Assembly (NCBI GenBank): GCA_947502835.1
Contig: CANNBJ010000001.1
Location: forward strand, 186,001-250,000
DNA from: Bdellovibrionales bacterium
GTDB taxonomy: Bacteria; Bdellovibrionota; UBA1018; CAIMNF01
DNA: 64,000 bases
Reading direction: 5' to 3'
Part shown: positions 1 to 7,719 of the stretch, piece after piece
How the letters are laid out: each line of letters starts with the position of its first letter
Numbering within the stretch: position 1 is the first letter of the stretch
Position numbers and translations under genes: made by a program
The notes under the pieces: model-generated
Databases searched by the model: none
Seen by the model: only the letters and a program-made list of their open reading frames with translations
What the model was told of the DNA's origin: nothing

Positions 1-2
1 CC

Positions 3-127
3 ACCATTTTTCCGAATTTCCTTTTTTAGTTCGTCTCCCTTGATTCGCGTCAGTCCGCCTTACTGTGAGTAAGGCTCCTTTGCTCATCTCGCTCGACTTT
101 CTAAAAAAGGAAATTGGGAAAAATGGT
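3..127. repeat. 27-bp inverted repeat with nested hairpin
   Basis: Bases 3-29 are the reverse complement of 101-127 with a single mismatch, so about 125 bp could fold into one long hairpin or be bounded by terminal inverted repeats. Inside lies a second small stem, GCCTTAC (58-64) against GTAAGGC (69-75). Each arm carries an A/T run, so it could work as a bidirectional terminator. It could also be a small MITE-like element, but no target-site duplication can be tested because the left flank is only two bases. The remaining sequence up to 243 holds no credible gene. Confidence 0.6.
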
Positions 128-243
128 CGTTCTCGTGCCGGTGGGAATTGAACGGGAGATCTGCGTGCAGACTGAATGTCTGCTTTGCGAGCGGGATACG
201 AACAGAAGGAGCTCTGTCAGCTATTAGTCAGGTCGAAGATCAC

Positions 244-1053
244 TCACCCTTGATCCATGATTGGACCGGTTCTTGGAGATTTTTTGTCCAAGGTTTTTTG
301 TTCTGAAAGCATTTGGTCCAAAGCCAGTCCCGCGGCTTTCAGGTTGTGCATTGAATGCTTCGAATCCTCGGTTTGAAACAAGCGGATGTCCCCGGGATTT
401 GGAAGCGGACTCTGATTTCCAATCAGGTACTGATCCACAAAACCCCGAAGCGCATTTTCTGCATTCGTTTCATCAATCCCGAGCCATTTGAGGCGGCCCT
501 CGGCATAGAGTGTGGTGAATCCGTTGACCAATGCCCAGCAATGCATCGATTTGTGATAGGGATCACCCGGCCCAACAATGCCTGCTGACTGGCAAATTTC
601 AATGACTCGTTTCAGGAGAGCATACGCCATGCCCGCAGCCTGCTCAAGTTTCGGGTGCTCGGGCGAAGGGCAAATGGGCGAGGTGAGCATCAGTTTAAAA
701 TGCTGGGGGTGTTTCAGACCCATTTTAAAATAAGACTGTGCGCAGGCTTGCAGGAGTTCTTTAGGTTGATCTTGATAAGTGAGAAATGCCTCCCACATAT
801 ATTGAAATTTGATTTCAAAGCCCTGCTGGCTGATCGCCGCTAAAAGTTCATCGCGGTCCTTGAAGTGACGATAGGGTGCTGCCTGGCTGACCCCGGCCTT
901 GAGTGCTAAGGTGCGAAGAGACAATGCCTCGAGCGGGTGCTTTTCCAAAAAGCGAATCGCCGTTTGGATCAACGTCTTTTTCAGACTTCCGTGGTGATAG
1001 GAGTCCTGATTCGATTTGGCGTGGAGTGCTTCCTGTGCCGACTTTCGCTTCAT
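244..1053 (-). CDS. TetR/AcrR-family transcriptional regulator
   Basis: A 269-residue repressor-type regulator. The N-terminal TetR helix-turn-helix lies at about residues 27-74, with the recognition segment SLRTLALKAGVSQAAPYRHF typical of the family. The C-terminal ligand domain resembles the WHG/TetR_C_33 group. The gene is divergent from the RND exporter at 1133, and the 79-bp gap contains ATGTTAACA boxes, the usual arrangement for a local repressor of an efflux system. The ATG at 1053 is preceded by GAAGG. Residues after about 215 (rich in Lys, Ser, Gln) form an extra tail of unknown role. The ligand cannot be told from sequence. I am confident of the family; control of the divergent gene is inferred. 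Confidence 0.92.
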   Translation of the reverse strand: MKRKSAQEALHAKSNQDSYHHGSLKKTLIQTAIRFLEKHPLEALSLRTLALKAGVSQAAPYRHFKDRDELLAAISQQGFEIKFQYMWEAFLTYQDQPKELLQACAQSYFKMGLKHPQHFKLMLTSPICPSPEHPKLEQAAGMAYALLKRVIEICQSAGIVGPGDPYHKSMHCWALVNGFTTLYAEGRLKWLGIDETNAENALRGFVDQYLIGNQSPLPNPGDIRLFQTEDSKHSMHNLKAAGLALDQMLSEQKTLDKKSPRTGPIMDQG

Positions 1054-1091
1054 ACCTTCGTAAGTATATCACAAAACAAATCCTCATTTAA

Positions 1092-1132
1092 ATGTTAACA
1101 ACATTTACATTTTATGTTATTAATGTTAACAT
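1092..1132. promoter_or_regulatory. Probable TetR operator pair
   Basis: ATGTTAACA at 1092-1100 and ATGTTAACAT at 1123-1132 are near-perfect palindromes 31 bp apart (about three helical turns). They sit between the divergent regulator and RND genes, and the second abuts the RND start codon. TTTACA at 1104-1109 could be a -35 element. Binding by the adjacent TetR protein is inferred from position and symmetry. Confidence 0.55.
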
Positions 1133-4100
1133 ATGGAAAACTATCTCAAATTCATCATCTCGAATCGCAAATGGGTCATGGGGCTCACTGCATTGGTAAC
1201 TCTAGGCTTGCTTGCCCAGCTTCGCTCCCTCCAGGTGATCATTGACCCCGATAGTGCGCTTCCCCAAACCCATCCCTATATTGTGACGGGCAAGACAATT
1301 GAAACTGTGTTTGGAAACAAGTTCACGGTCGTGATTGGACTCAGTCCAAAAACGGGCGATGTTTATCAGCCAGAAGTGCTTGAGAAAGTTGCCCGCATTA
1401 CGGATCGAATCATCAAGAGCCCGGCCGCGGTGAAGAGCAACGTAATGAGCCTTTCAGCGAGAAAGGCCAAGGACATCTCGGGAAACGCCGAGGGTATGAC
1501 CGTAAGACCCCTGATGGAGCAAATTCCCAATACCCAAGAGGGGCTCGCCTTACTCAAGGCCTCTGTCGAGAAAAATCCGGCCTATACTGATTTATTGGTC
1601 TCCCGGGATTCTCGCACGACGCAAATCGTGGCCGAGTTCAAAAAAATTAACGGTGGATTTCAAGCGATTACACAGGTGGTTCGGGATGCTGTTGAGCCCG
1701 AGCTTGGTGAAACCGTGGACATTCAGATTTCGGGCCTGCCGGTGTTTTTAGGACTTCTTGAAACGTTTTCCCAACGAATGGGTTTCTTGTTTCCAATTGC
1801 TCTCCTCATCATTGGGCTCATTCATTACGAGGCATTTCGAACCGTGCAGGCCTTGTTCTTGCCGCTCGTTACCGCGATGCTTGCAGTGGCATGGTCGATG
1901 GGACTTCTGGGTTTGTTGAAAGAACCATTTGATGTGTTCAACGCCTCGACACCGATTCTGATTCTGGCCATCGCGGCGGGGCATGCCGTACAGATTCTGA
2001 AGCGCTACTACGAGGAGTACAACATCCTGTATCAAAATAACAGCTCGGGGGATGCAAGAGCCCTGAGTCATGAGGCCGTTCTGAAGTCGCTCATGAAGGT
2101 GGGGCCCGTGATGATTGTCGCCTGTGTGGTTGCGGCCATTGGATTCTTTTCGCTCATGATTTTTGAAATCAAATCTATCCGCACATTCGGGATTTTCACG
2201 GGCGCCGGTGTTCTTTCGGCTCTGATCCTGGAGTTGACCTTTATCCCTGCCTTGAGAGCCATGTTGCCTCCTCCCTCGGTGAAGGAGATTCAACGCGAAC
2301 GAGAGCATGGATTTTGGGATCGGTTGACGGCCTCCTTTTTCAAGCTCGCCTCGGAAAAACGAAAGCCTGTATTTTGGGTGACCGGCATCATGATCGGCGT
2401 GTTGTCCATTGGCGGGATCTATCTCAAGGTTGAGAACAGCCAAAAGGGTTATTTTTACGGAAAAATCAGGGAGCGGATGGACGATGAAGCTCTCAACTCA
2501 AAAATGGCGGGGACCAATCCCATTTACGTATTGATTGATGGCAAGTCCGAGGATGCATTGAAGCGTCCTGAGGTACTGTCGGCAATGGAGGGGTTGCAAC
2601 GAGAACTTGAGAAGTCACCTCTTGTGGGTCGAACAGTTTCGCTTGTGGATTTCATCAAGAAAATGAATCAATCCATGAATGCCGATCAAAAAGAATACTT
2701 TAAACTTCCAACCGATCAGAATCTTATCGCACAGTATCTGCTTCTCTACTCGAATTCGGGTGAGCCAGGTGATTTTGATTCCTATGTGGACTATACCTAC
2801 CAACGCGGCGTCGTCACTGCATTCTTGAAAACCGACAGTTCGATTGCCTTGACCACCCTTGCAAAAAACGCCCAGGATTATGCCGAAAGGAACTTTCCAA
2901 AAGGTATCGATGTGCAGGTGGGTGGCGGTTCACTTGGTGGAGTCGCGCTCAACGAAATCATGATTCGGGAGAAGGTTCTCAATATTTTGCAGATCATGGG
3001 TGCTGTCTTCTTGGTCACCTCACTTGTATTTCGGTCTCTATTGGCTGGTGTATTGATTCTGGTGCCGTTGTTTGCGGCGGTGGCAGTCAATTTTGGAATC
3101 ATGGGACTTCTCGGGATTCCCCTTCAGATTGCAACTGCCTTGGTCAGTGCGATGGCGGTGGGAATCGGAGCGGATTATGGCATCTATATGAGCTACCGGA
3201 TGCGAGAGGAGTTGCGGCAAGAGCCCGATGAGGGAAAAGCCGTTGAGAAATCTTTCGCTTCTGCGGGGAAGGCTACTTTGTTTGTCTCCACTGCGGTTGC
3301 GGGCGGGTTCGGGGTACTTATGCTCTCAACCGGTTTCATGATTCACGTTTGGATGGGATTCTTGATCGCAATGGCAATGCTGGTAAGCTCGATCACTGCG
3401 CTTACCTTGTTCCCAGCGCTGATCTTTACACTCAGGCCCAAGTTTATTTTTGAAGGAAGGAAAAACAATATGAAGGATATGATGAAAAACAGCGAACAAA
3501 TTTCAATGAGTGGAATCGTAGGGGGGGCGCTGATCGCTCTTTCGGTTTCCGCATCTGTACCTGCAATGGCCGGGGACGCAAAAACTCCAGACGCGGTGGA
3601 GATTGCCAAGCGGGCATTCTTGACATCCAAAGTGGTCGATTCCACAAGTGATTCCACCTTTCGCCTGATCAATTCGAATGGGCAAGAGCGGGTACGGAAG
3701 ACCAAGGGGGCTACCCAGCTCATTGCCGGAACCACAGATAATCAGCGAATTGTGGTGTTTGAGTCACCTGCGGACGTCAAGGGGACCAAAACACTGATGG
3801 TGGAGCACTCCCAAGGGGACGATGACATTTGGATTTATTTGCCCGCGATGAAGAAAGTTCGCCGATTAGTGGCAAACAACAAAAAGGACTCATTCGTCGG
3901 AACCGACTTCTCTTATGGGGATGTTATTGGGCACCGGGTTGAGGATTGGAAGCATCAGTGGGTCAAATCCGAATCAGTGGATGGACGGGAGTGTGACGTG
4001 ATTGAGTCGGTCCCGGCAAGACCGGAAGTAGGAAACAACTCGGGGTACTCCAAGCGGATCGGATGGATTGATCGCGAGAGCGCAGTCGCGGTCAAGGGCG

Positions 4101-4312
4101 AGCTTTATGATCTTAACGGGCAACTCTTGAAGAAGATCAACGCGAGAAATATCGAGCGAGTGGATGCAAAAAATAAAAAATGGCAGCCAATGGTTCTTGA
4201 AGCCGAAAATGTTCAAACCGGTCACAAGACGATCATCGAATTCAGCAACTATAAAGCCAATGTGGGTGTGGATCGCGAACAGTTTACCGCTCGCTATCTC
4301 GAAAAAAAGTAG
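1133..4312 (+). CDS. RND/MMPL-family exporter fused to a LolA-like lipoprotein-sorting domain
   Basis: A 1059-residue protein. Residues 1-775 are an RND transporter of the MMPL/hopanoid-exporter type: one N-terminal membrane segment (about 16-33), a first periplasmic loop, a six-helix bundle around 215-380 containing GHAVQ near 284, a second loop, and a second bundle with GIGADYG at about 677-683. The same frame then runs without a stop through Met780 into a signal-peptide-like stretch ending near SVPAMA and a LolA-like domain of the outer-membrane lipoprotein-sorting family. In related loci these are normally two genes. GAAGGAAGG lies just before Met780 (3470), so internal initiation could also make the LolA part alone. 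The usual third partner, an outer-membrane barrel, follows 29 bp later. Substrate unknown, probably a lipid or lipoprotein-like envelope component. Confidence 0.9.
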   Translation: MENYLKFIISNRKWVMGLTALVTLGLLAQLRSLQVIIDPDSALPQTHPYIVTGKTIETVFGNKFTVVIGLSPKTGDVYQPEVLEKVARITDRIIKSPAAVKSNVMSLSARKAKDISGNAEGMTVRPLMEQIPNTQEGLALLKASVEKNPAYTDLLVSRDSRTTQIVAEFKKINGGFQAITQVVRDAVEPELGETVDIQISGLPVFLGLLETFSQRMGFLFPIALLIIGLIHYEAFRTVQALFLPLVTAMLAVAWSMGLLGLLKEPFDVFNASTPILILAIAAGHAVQILKRYYEEYNILYQNNSSGDARALSHEAVLKSLMKVGPVMIVACVVAAIGFFSLMIFEIKSIRTFGIFTGAGVLSALILELTFIPALRAMLPPPSVKEIQREREHGFWDRLTASFFKLASEKRKPVFWVTGIMIGVLSIGGIYLKVENSQKGYFYGKIRERMDDEALNSKMAGTNPIYVLIDGKSEDALKRPEVLSAMEGLQRELEKSPLVGRTVSLVDFIKKMNQSMNADQKEYFKLPTDQNLIAQYLLLYSNSGEPGDFDSYVDYTYQRGVVTAFLKTDSSIALTTLAKNAQDYAERNFPKGIDVQVGGGSLGGVALNEIMIREKVLNILQIMGAVFLVTSLVFRSLLAGVLILVPLFAAVAVNFGIMGLLGIPLQIATALVSAMAVGIGADYGIYMSYRMREELRQEPDEGKAVEKSFASAGKATLFVSTAVAGGFGVLMLSTGFMIHVWMGFLIAMAMLVSSITALTLFPALIFTLRPKFIFEGRKNNMKDMMKNSEQISMSGIVGGALIALSVSASVPAMAGDAKTPDAVEIAKRAFLTSKVVDSTSDSTFRLINSNGQERVRKTKGATQLIAGTTDNQRIVVFESPADVKGTKTLMVEHSQGDDDIWIYLPAMKKVRRLVANNKKDSFVGTDFSYGDVIGHRVEDWKHQWVKSESVDGRECDVIESVPARPEVGNNSGYSKRIGWIDRESAVAVKGELYDLNGQLLKKINARNIERVDAKNKKWQPMVLEAENVQTGHKTIIEFSNYKANVGVDREQFTARYLEKK

Positions 4313-4341
4313 AGTTTTTCAATCATTGATCGAGAAAGCAT

Positions 4342-5643
4342 ATGAAACATCCTCTGAAACACCTTCATTACTTGCGGGTCCCGGTCTTTTGCGCGTTTGC
4401 ACTTTGGTTGTCATCTTCCGCAATCGCACAAAATGAGTTTTCTGAGACCAGTCAAGATTCGATCTTACGAAAGCTTGGGCCTTCGGTTTCGCTGCGGTCG
4501 GGCGTCTGGAACCGGGATCGGAATTACTCAAGCGATCGGGGATTTGTTGGGTCGTCGATATGGCTCAATTTGAAACCCGAACCGATTGAGGGTGTGCAAG
4601 CCTACATGGATGCCTATGTCATCAATAACGATTTGACCCGGAGATTGAATTCAACGGTTGAGCTCAGGGAGGGCTACCTTGAGCGATCGTTCGGACAGTT
4701 GGATTTGCGAGTCGGCCGACAAGTGCTCGTTTGGGGCAGGGGCGATAAGGTCAACCCAACCGATAGTTGGACGACGAAGGACATGAAGCTCCTTGGAACT
4801 GATGACGAAGACCAACGACTCGGGGTGTTCACGGTTTCCGGAGTGTTGAATTTGGGTGATTACCGGTTGATGGGGGTATTTCAACCTGAATGGCGTAGTC
4901 CTGTGTATCCGATCCCACCCATTTCGGGGGTAGTGCTGGAATACCTGCGACCTGAACTTCCCGGCCAACAGTTTGGAATCAAGCTTGATCGTACCGGAGG
5001 CGTGGTGGATTATTCGTTCAGTTTTTCGAACGTCATTTCAAGGACGCCCAATTTGTCGGTCCTTTCGGCAGGAGGTGCCGGGGCCCGCATAGGACTCAAT
5101 TTTGAGAAAGTTCAGGTGATCGGGGCTGATTTTGCGTGGAACTTTGGTGAGTTCGGATTCCGGGGAGAGACAGCCTACACGCGCTCCGCGGATTCCTCCG
5201 GGCTTGATCCACTGAAGTTCAACTCCGAGATTTATTCGGTGCTCGGAGTGGATCGGTCGTTGTTTGAGAATTTCAATCTGAATCTTCAGATGCTTCATAA
5301 GCATGTTTTTGATTTTCAAAATGTGGGCTCGATTACAGATCCAAATTTGCGACTCCTGGCCTTCCAGCAGAACCTGATTGCAAATCAGCTCGGCACCGAT
5401 CGTTTCGGGATTTCTTTGAGACCGAGCTATAAACTATGGAATGACACGCTTGAGTTTGAGGTCGCCTACCTGCAGTGGTTTTATGAAGTGGGGGGACTGA
5501 TTCGTCCAAAAGTGACCTATGCGGTCAATGACCACCTCAAGGTGATCGCCGGCATTGAGAAGTATTTTGGATTGCAAGACAGCTTTTTTGGACGCCTCTC
5601 GGAGCTGTCTACTGGTTTTGCCGAAATACGGCTAAGCTTTTAG
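4342..5643 (+). CDS. Outer-membrane beta-barrel protein, DUF1302-like
   Basis: 433 residues with a Sec signal peptide (cleavage near SSAIA-QN, about residue 29) and alternating amphipathic strands ending in Phe (IRLSF), the usual outer-membrane insertion signal. The segment RVGRQVLVWGRGDKVNPTDS is characteristic of the DUF1302/alginate-export-like barrels that accompany RND plus LolA-like pairs. It lies 29 bp behind the RND-LolA fusion, so the two probably form an operon and one envelope pathway, with the barrel as the outer-membrane end. The transported compound is not evident. Confidence 0.85.
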   Translation: MKHPLKHLHYLRVPVFCAFALWLSSSAIAQNEFSETSQDSILRKLGPSVSLRSGVWNRDRNYSSDRGFVGSSIWLNLKPEPIEGVQAYMDAYVINNDLTRRLNSTVELREGYLERSFGQLDLRVGRQVLVWGRGDKVNPTDSWTTKDMKLLGTDDEDQRLGVFTVSGVLNLGDYRLMGVFQPEWRSPVYPIPPISGVVLEYLRPELPGQQFGIKLDRTGGVVDYSFSFSNVISRTPNLSVLSAGGAGARIGLNFEKVQVIGADFAWNFGEFGFRGETAYTRSADSSGLDPLKFNSEIYSVLGVDRSLFENFNLNLQMLHKHVFDFQNVGSITDPNLRLLAFQQNLIANQLGTDRFGISLRPSYKLWNDTLEFEVAYLQWFYEVGGLIRPKVTYAVNDHLKVIAGIEKYFGLQDSFFGRLSELSTGFAEIRLSF

Positions 5644-5733
5644 CCGGAGCAGGTTTCCTCAGGTTCCAGTTCCAAACGTTCATCGTGGCTCGCACCGGCC
5701 GTAGGCGACAGAAGATCGAACCAGGGGCCGGGG

Positions 5734-6135
5734 CTATCTCTTTTTTCGAGCCCGGTCTTTCGTACTCCCGTCGATTCTCTGCATTCTCGACTTGAAGGCA
5801 CCCAGTTTGAAGGACCTTGAGGCTCGATCCTTCAGATTCCCGTTCTCGTGAACGCGTTTTCTCCAGGCACGAAAGCGAGCAGGCTCAAGCTCCCGCCTCA
5901 TGACATCAATCACTTGGTCTTCTTTCAAGCCGAATTGAGCCTCGATCGCATCAAATGGAGTTCGATCCTCCCATGCCATGCGAATCACCCGGTCCAAATC
6001 CATGCTGCCCCGATTGCCCCGGCACCGATCGCTGCAGTATTTCACTTCTTCCCAGTTTTTTTCCCACTTCTTTCGCCACGCAAACGGGCGTTGGCAGGTG
6101 GCGCAGATTTTTGTCGGCAGGTCGGATTTCTTCAT
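5734..6135 (-). CDS. DUF2256 zinc-finger-like plus TIGR03643 domain protein
   Basis: 133 residues. Residues 9-42 form a DUF2256-type Cys4 unit (Cys11, Cys14, Cys34, Cys38) with the family signature RPFAWRKKWEKNWEEVKYC. Residues 47-97 match the TIGR03643 family (RMAWEDRTPFDAIEAQFGL followed by VMRRELEPARFRAWRKRV). The rest is a basic tail. From family knowledge, both domains often occur beside photolyase/cryptochrome genes in aquatic bacteria. No photolyase is visible here, but the next cluster encodes rhodopsin and retinal synthesis. Nucleic-acid binding is plausible from the Cys4 unit and basic tail, but unproven. Confidence 0.88.
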   Translation of the reverse strand: MKKSDLPTKICATCQRPFAWRKKWEKNWEEVKYCSDRCRGNRGSMDLDRVIRMAWEDRTPFDAIEAQFGLKEDQVIDVMRRELEPARFRAWRKRVHENGNLKDRASRSFKLGAFKSRMQRIDGSTKDRARKKR

Positions 6136-6332
6136 CGGACCCCCGTGCAGGCTAGCTTCGTTTCCATACGCGCCGAGTGTGCCAGTGCCGCCGGAAACGC
6201 GCTACTGAAACAATCGGTTTTTCAGCAGGGCCAGCCCCCGCCATTTCAGGAACCGTTTAGGCCGGGGAAAGCAGGGAGGGGCAATTGAATCTGAGAGTGA
6301 CCAAGAAGATCATTTGACATTCTGGACCTGCG

Positions 6333-6381
6333 GGGGGCAAGATCGGGGGCAACTCAAGTTTCATCCGGTAGAGTTGCCCCC
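6333..6381. promoter_or_regulatory. GGGGGCAA repeats and 11-bp hairpin in the crtE leader
   Basis: GGGGGCAA occurs at 6333-6340 and 6345-6352, and inverted (TTGCCCCC) at 6374-6381. GGGGGCAACTC (6345-6355) pairs perfectly with 6371-6381 across a 15-base loop. The stem ends just before the GAGGAG ribosome site (6384-6389). Short G-rich repeats of this kind next to an integrase-type arm-binding domain could be its arm sites. A leader hairpin affecting translation is the other simple reading. Confidence 0.5.
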
Positions 6382-6395
6382 ATGAGGAGCGGTAG

Positions 6396-7718
6396 ATGGA
6401 AAAAGGACGCGTTTTAACCGAGGCAAGGATCAAAAGTCTGAAGCCAAGCGAGAAGCCGAAGAAGGTTTTTGACAGACATGGGCTTTACCTCGAGGTTTCT
6501 CCGGGCGGAGGAAAATGGTGGCGCTTGAAGTATCGCTTTCACGGAAAGGAAAAAAGACTTTCCCTTGGCGTTTATCCCAAGGTCAAACTGAAGGAAGCAC
6601 GCGAGCAGAGAGACGAAATGAGAAACCTTCTCCGGCGGGGTTTGGATCCGAGTTTGGTCCGGCAGAAAAGCCGCAAGACCGCGAGTTCAAGCCAGGCGCT
6701 CAGCTTCGAGAGGGACTATTTTCGGGATCCAATGATCGAATTGAGTCTTCAGGGCAAAGTGGACCTCTCCTTTTTGAAACAATGGACCACACCAAAAGAA
6801 AATCCCGCTGGCTTGCTTGATCCGCTCCTTCAGCCCCTCGATGAGTTTGTTACCCGTCCGGGAAAACACATCCGTGCGAGTCTGGTTTACATCAGTTTCT
6901 CCATCTCAGCCGCGAACCGTGAACTTTCGGTTCGGGATCGAACCATCCTTCGCCACCTCGCTTCGTGGGTTGAATGGCTCCATGGCGGCTCTCTTGTGAT
7001 CGATGACATTCAGGATCGCGCTGATTCCCGCCGCGGGCGACCGGCACTTCATTCATTGATGGGACAAGCCTCAGCCATCAACGCCGCGAATTGGCTCTAT
7101 TTTTGGCCAACCCAGCGGTTCAGGGCTTTGAAGGTTCCGCAAGGTGTGGAGCTTGAATTGTACCGGATTTACCATGAAACCATGACCCTGGCCCACTTCG
7201 GACAATCCGTCGATCTTGGCTATGATCTGTGTCGTGTTTCGAGGGAGCAGGCTCATTCCATCTCCATGGCGGCCATCGGCCTGAAAACAGGCGCACTCAT
7301 GGGGATGTGCGCGGAACTGGGCGCTGTGGTTGCAGGAGCGGATTCCCGAACCCGAAAGACTTTGCTCGAGTTCGGTCGTGAGTTTGGAGCATCGTTGCAG
7401 ATGTTCAATGATGTGAAGGATTTTACCCCGGAGTCGTTTCAGGCGAGTGTGGAGTCGGGCGGGGTGATTCGACCCTCTTGGGTCTGGGCTACTGCATCGC
7501 GGATTTTGGAGGATGATGAATTCAAAACGCTTCAGGAAGGAATTGCCAGCGGTGCAGGTGAGTGTCGTCTGAGAGACCGGGTTGTGGCAGAAGCGCGAAT
7601 CGGGGCTGAGTCCCGGATGCAGGACAATCTTAAGCTTCTTGAATCGAGATTCAAGAATGATCCCGCAGTCACAAGAGTGAAGGAATTGGCCACTAAACTG
7701 ATGGAGGCATATCGTTAA
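6396..7718 (+). CDS. crtE: Integrase arm-type DNA-binding domain fused to geranylgeranyl diphosphate synthase
   Basis: A 440-residue two-part protein. Residues 5-90 match the DUF4102/Arm-DNA-bind_3 domain from the N-terminus of P4-type tyrosine integrases (LTEARIKSLKP, GLYLEVSPGGGKWWRLKYRF, LSLGVYPKVKLKEAREQRDE, GLDPS). The catalytic integrase core is absent. After a short linker, residues 115-440 are a polyprenyl synthetase with the first Asp-rich motif DDIQD at 203-207, then RRGRPALH, and a second motif NDVKD at 338-342 in which Asn replaces the first Asp. Role: condensation of IPP with allylic diphosphates to GGPP for carotenoids. ATG 6396 has GAGGAG six bases upstream. The inner Met113 lacks a good ribosome site, so the fusion is probably made as one chain. 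crtI follows after one base. Confidence 0.9.
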   Translation: MEKGRVLTEARIKSLKPSEKPKKVFDRHGLYLEVSPGGGKWWRLKYRFHGKEKRLSLGVYPKVKLKEAREQRDEMRNLLRRGLDPSLVRQKSRKTASSSQALSFERDYFRDPMIELSLQGKVDLSFLKQWTTPKENPAGLLDPLLQPLDEFVTRPGKHIRASLVYISFSISAANRELSVRDRTILRHLASWVEWLHGGSLVIDDIQDRADSRRGRPALHSLMGQASAINAANWLYFWPTQRFRALKVPQGVELELYRIYHETMTLAHFGQSVDLGYDLCRVSREQAHSISMAAIGLKTGALMGMCAELGAVVAGADSRTRKTLLEFGREFGASLQMFNDVKDFTPESFQASVESGGVIRPSWVWATASRILEDDEFKTLQEGIASGAGECRLRDRVVAEARIGAESRMQDNLKLLESRFKNDPAVTRVKELATKLMEAYR

Positions 7719-7719
7719 T

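Noticed and set aside
135-153. tRNA-like T-arm and acceptor end on the minus strand (GTGCCGGTGGGAATTGAAC as seen on plus), possibly an att site for the integrase-like domain at 6396
   Set aside because: The preceding bases give no matching T-stem, D-arm or normal anticodon loop, and no second copy is seen near 6.3 kb. Too short to call.
6396-7718. Integrase pseudogene that merely abuts crtE
   Set aside because: The frame is intact across the junction and the only good ribosome site belongs to the integrase-like start, so a fused gene is the simpler reading.
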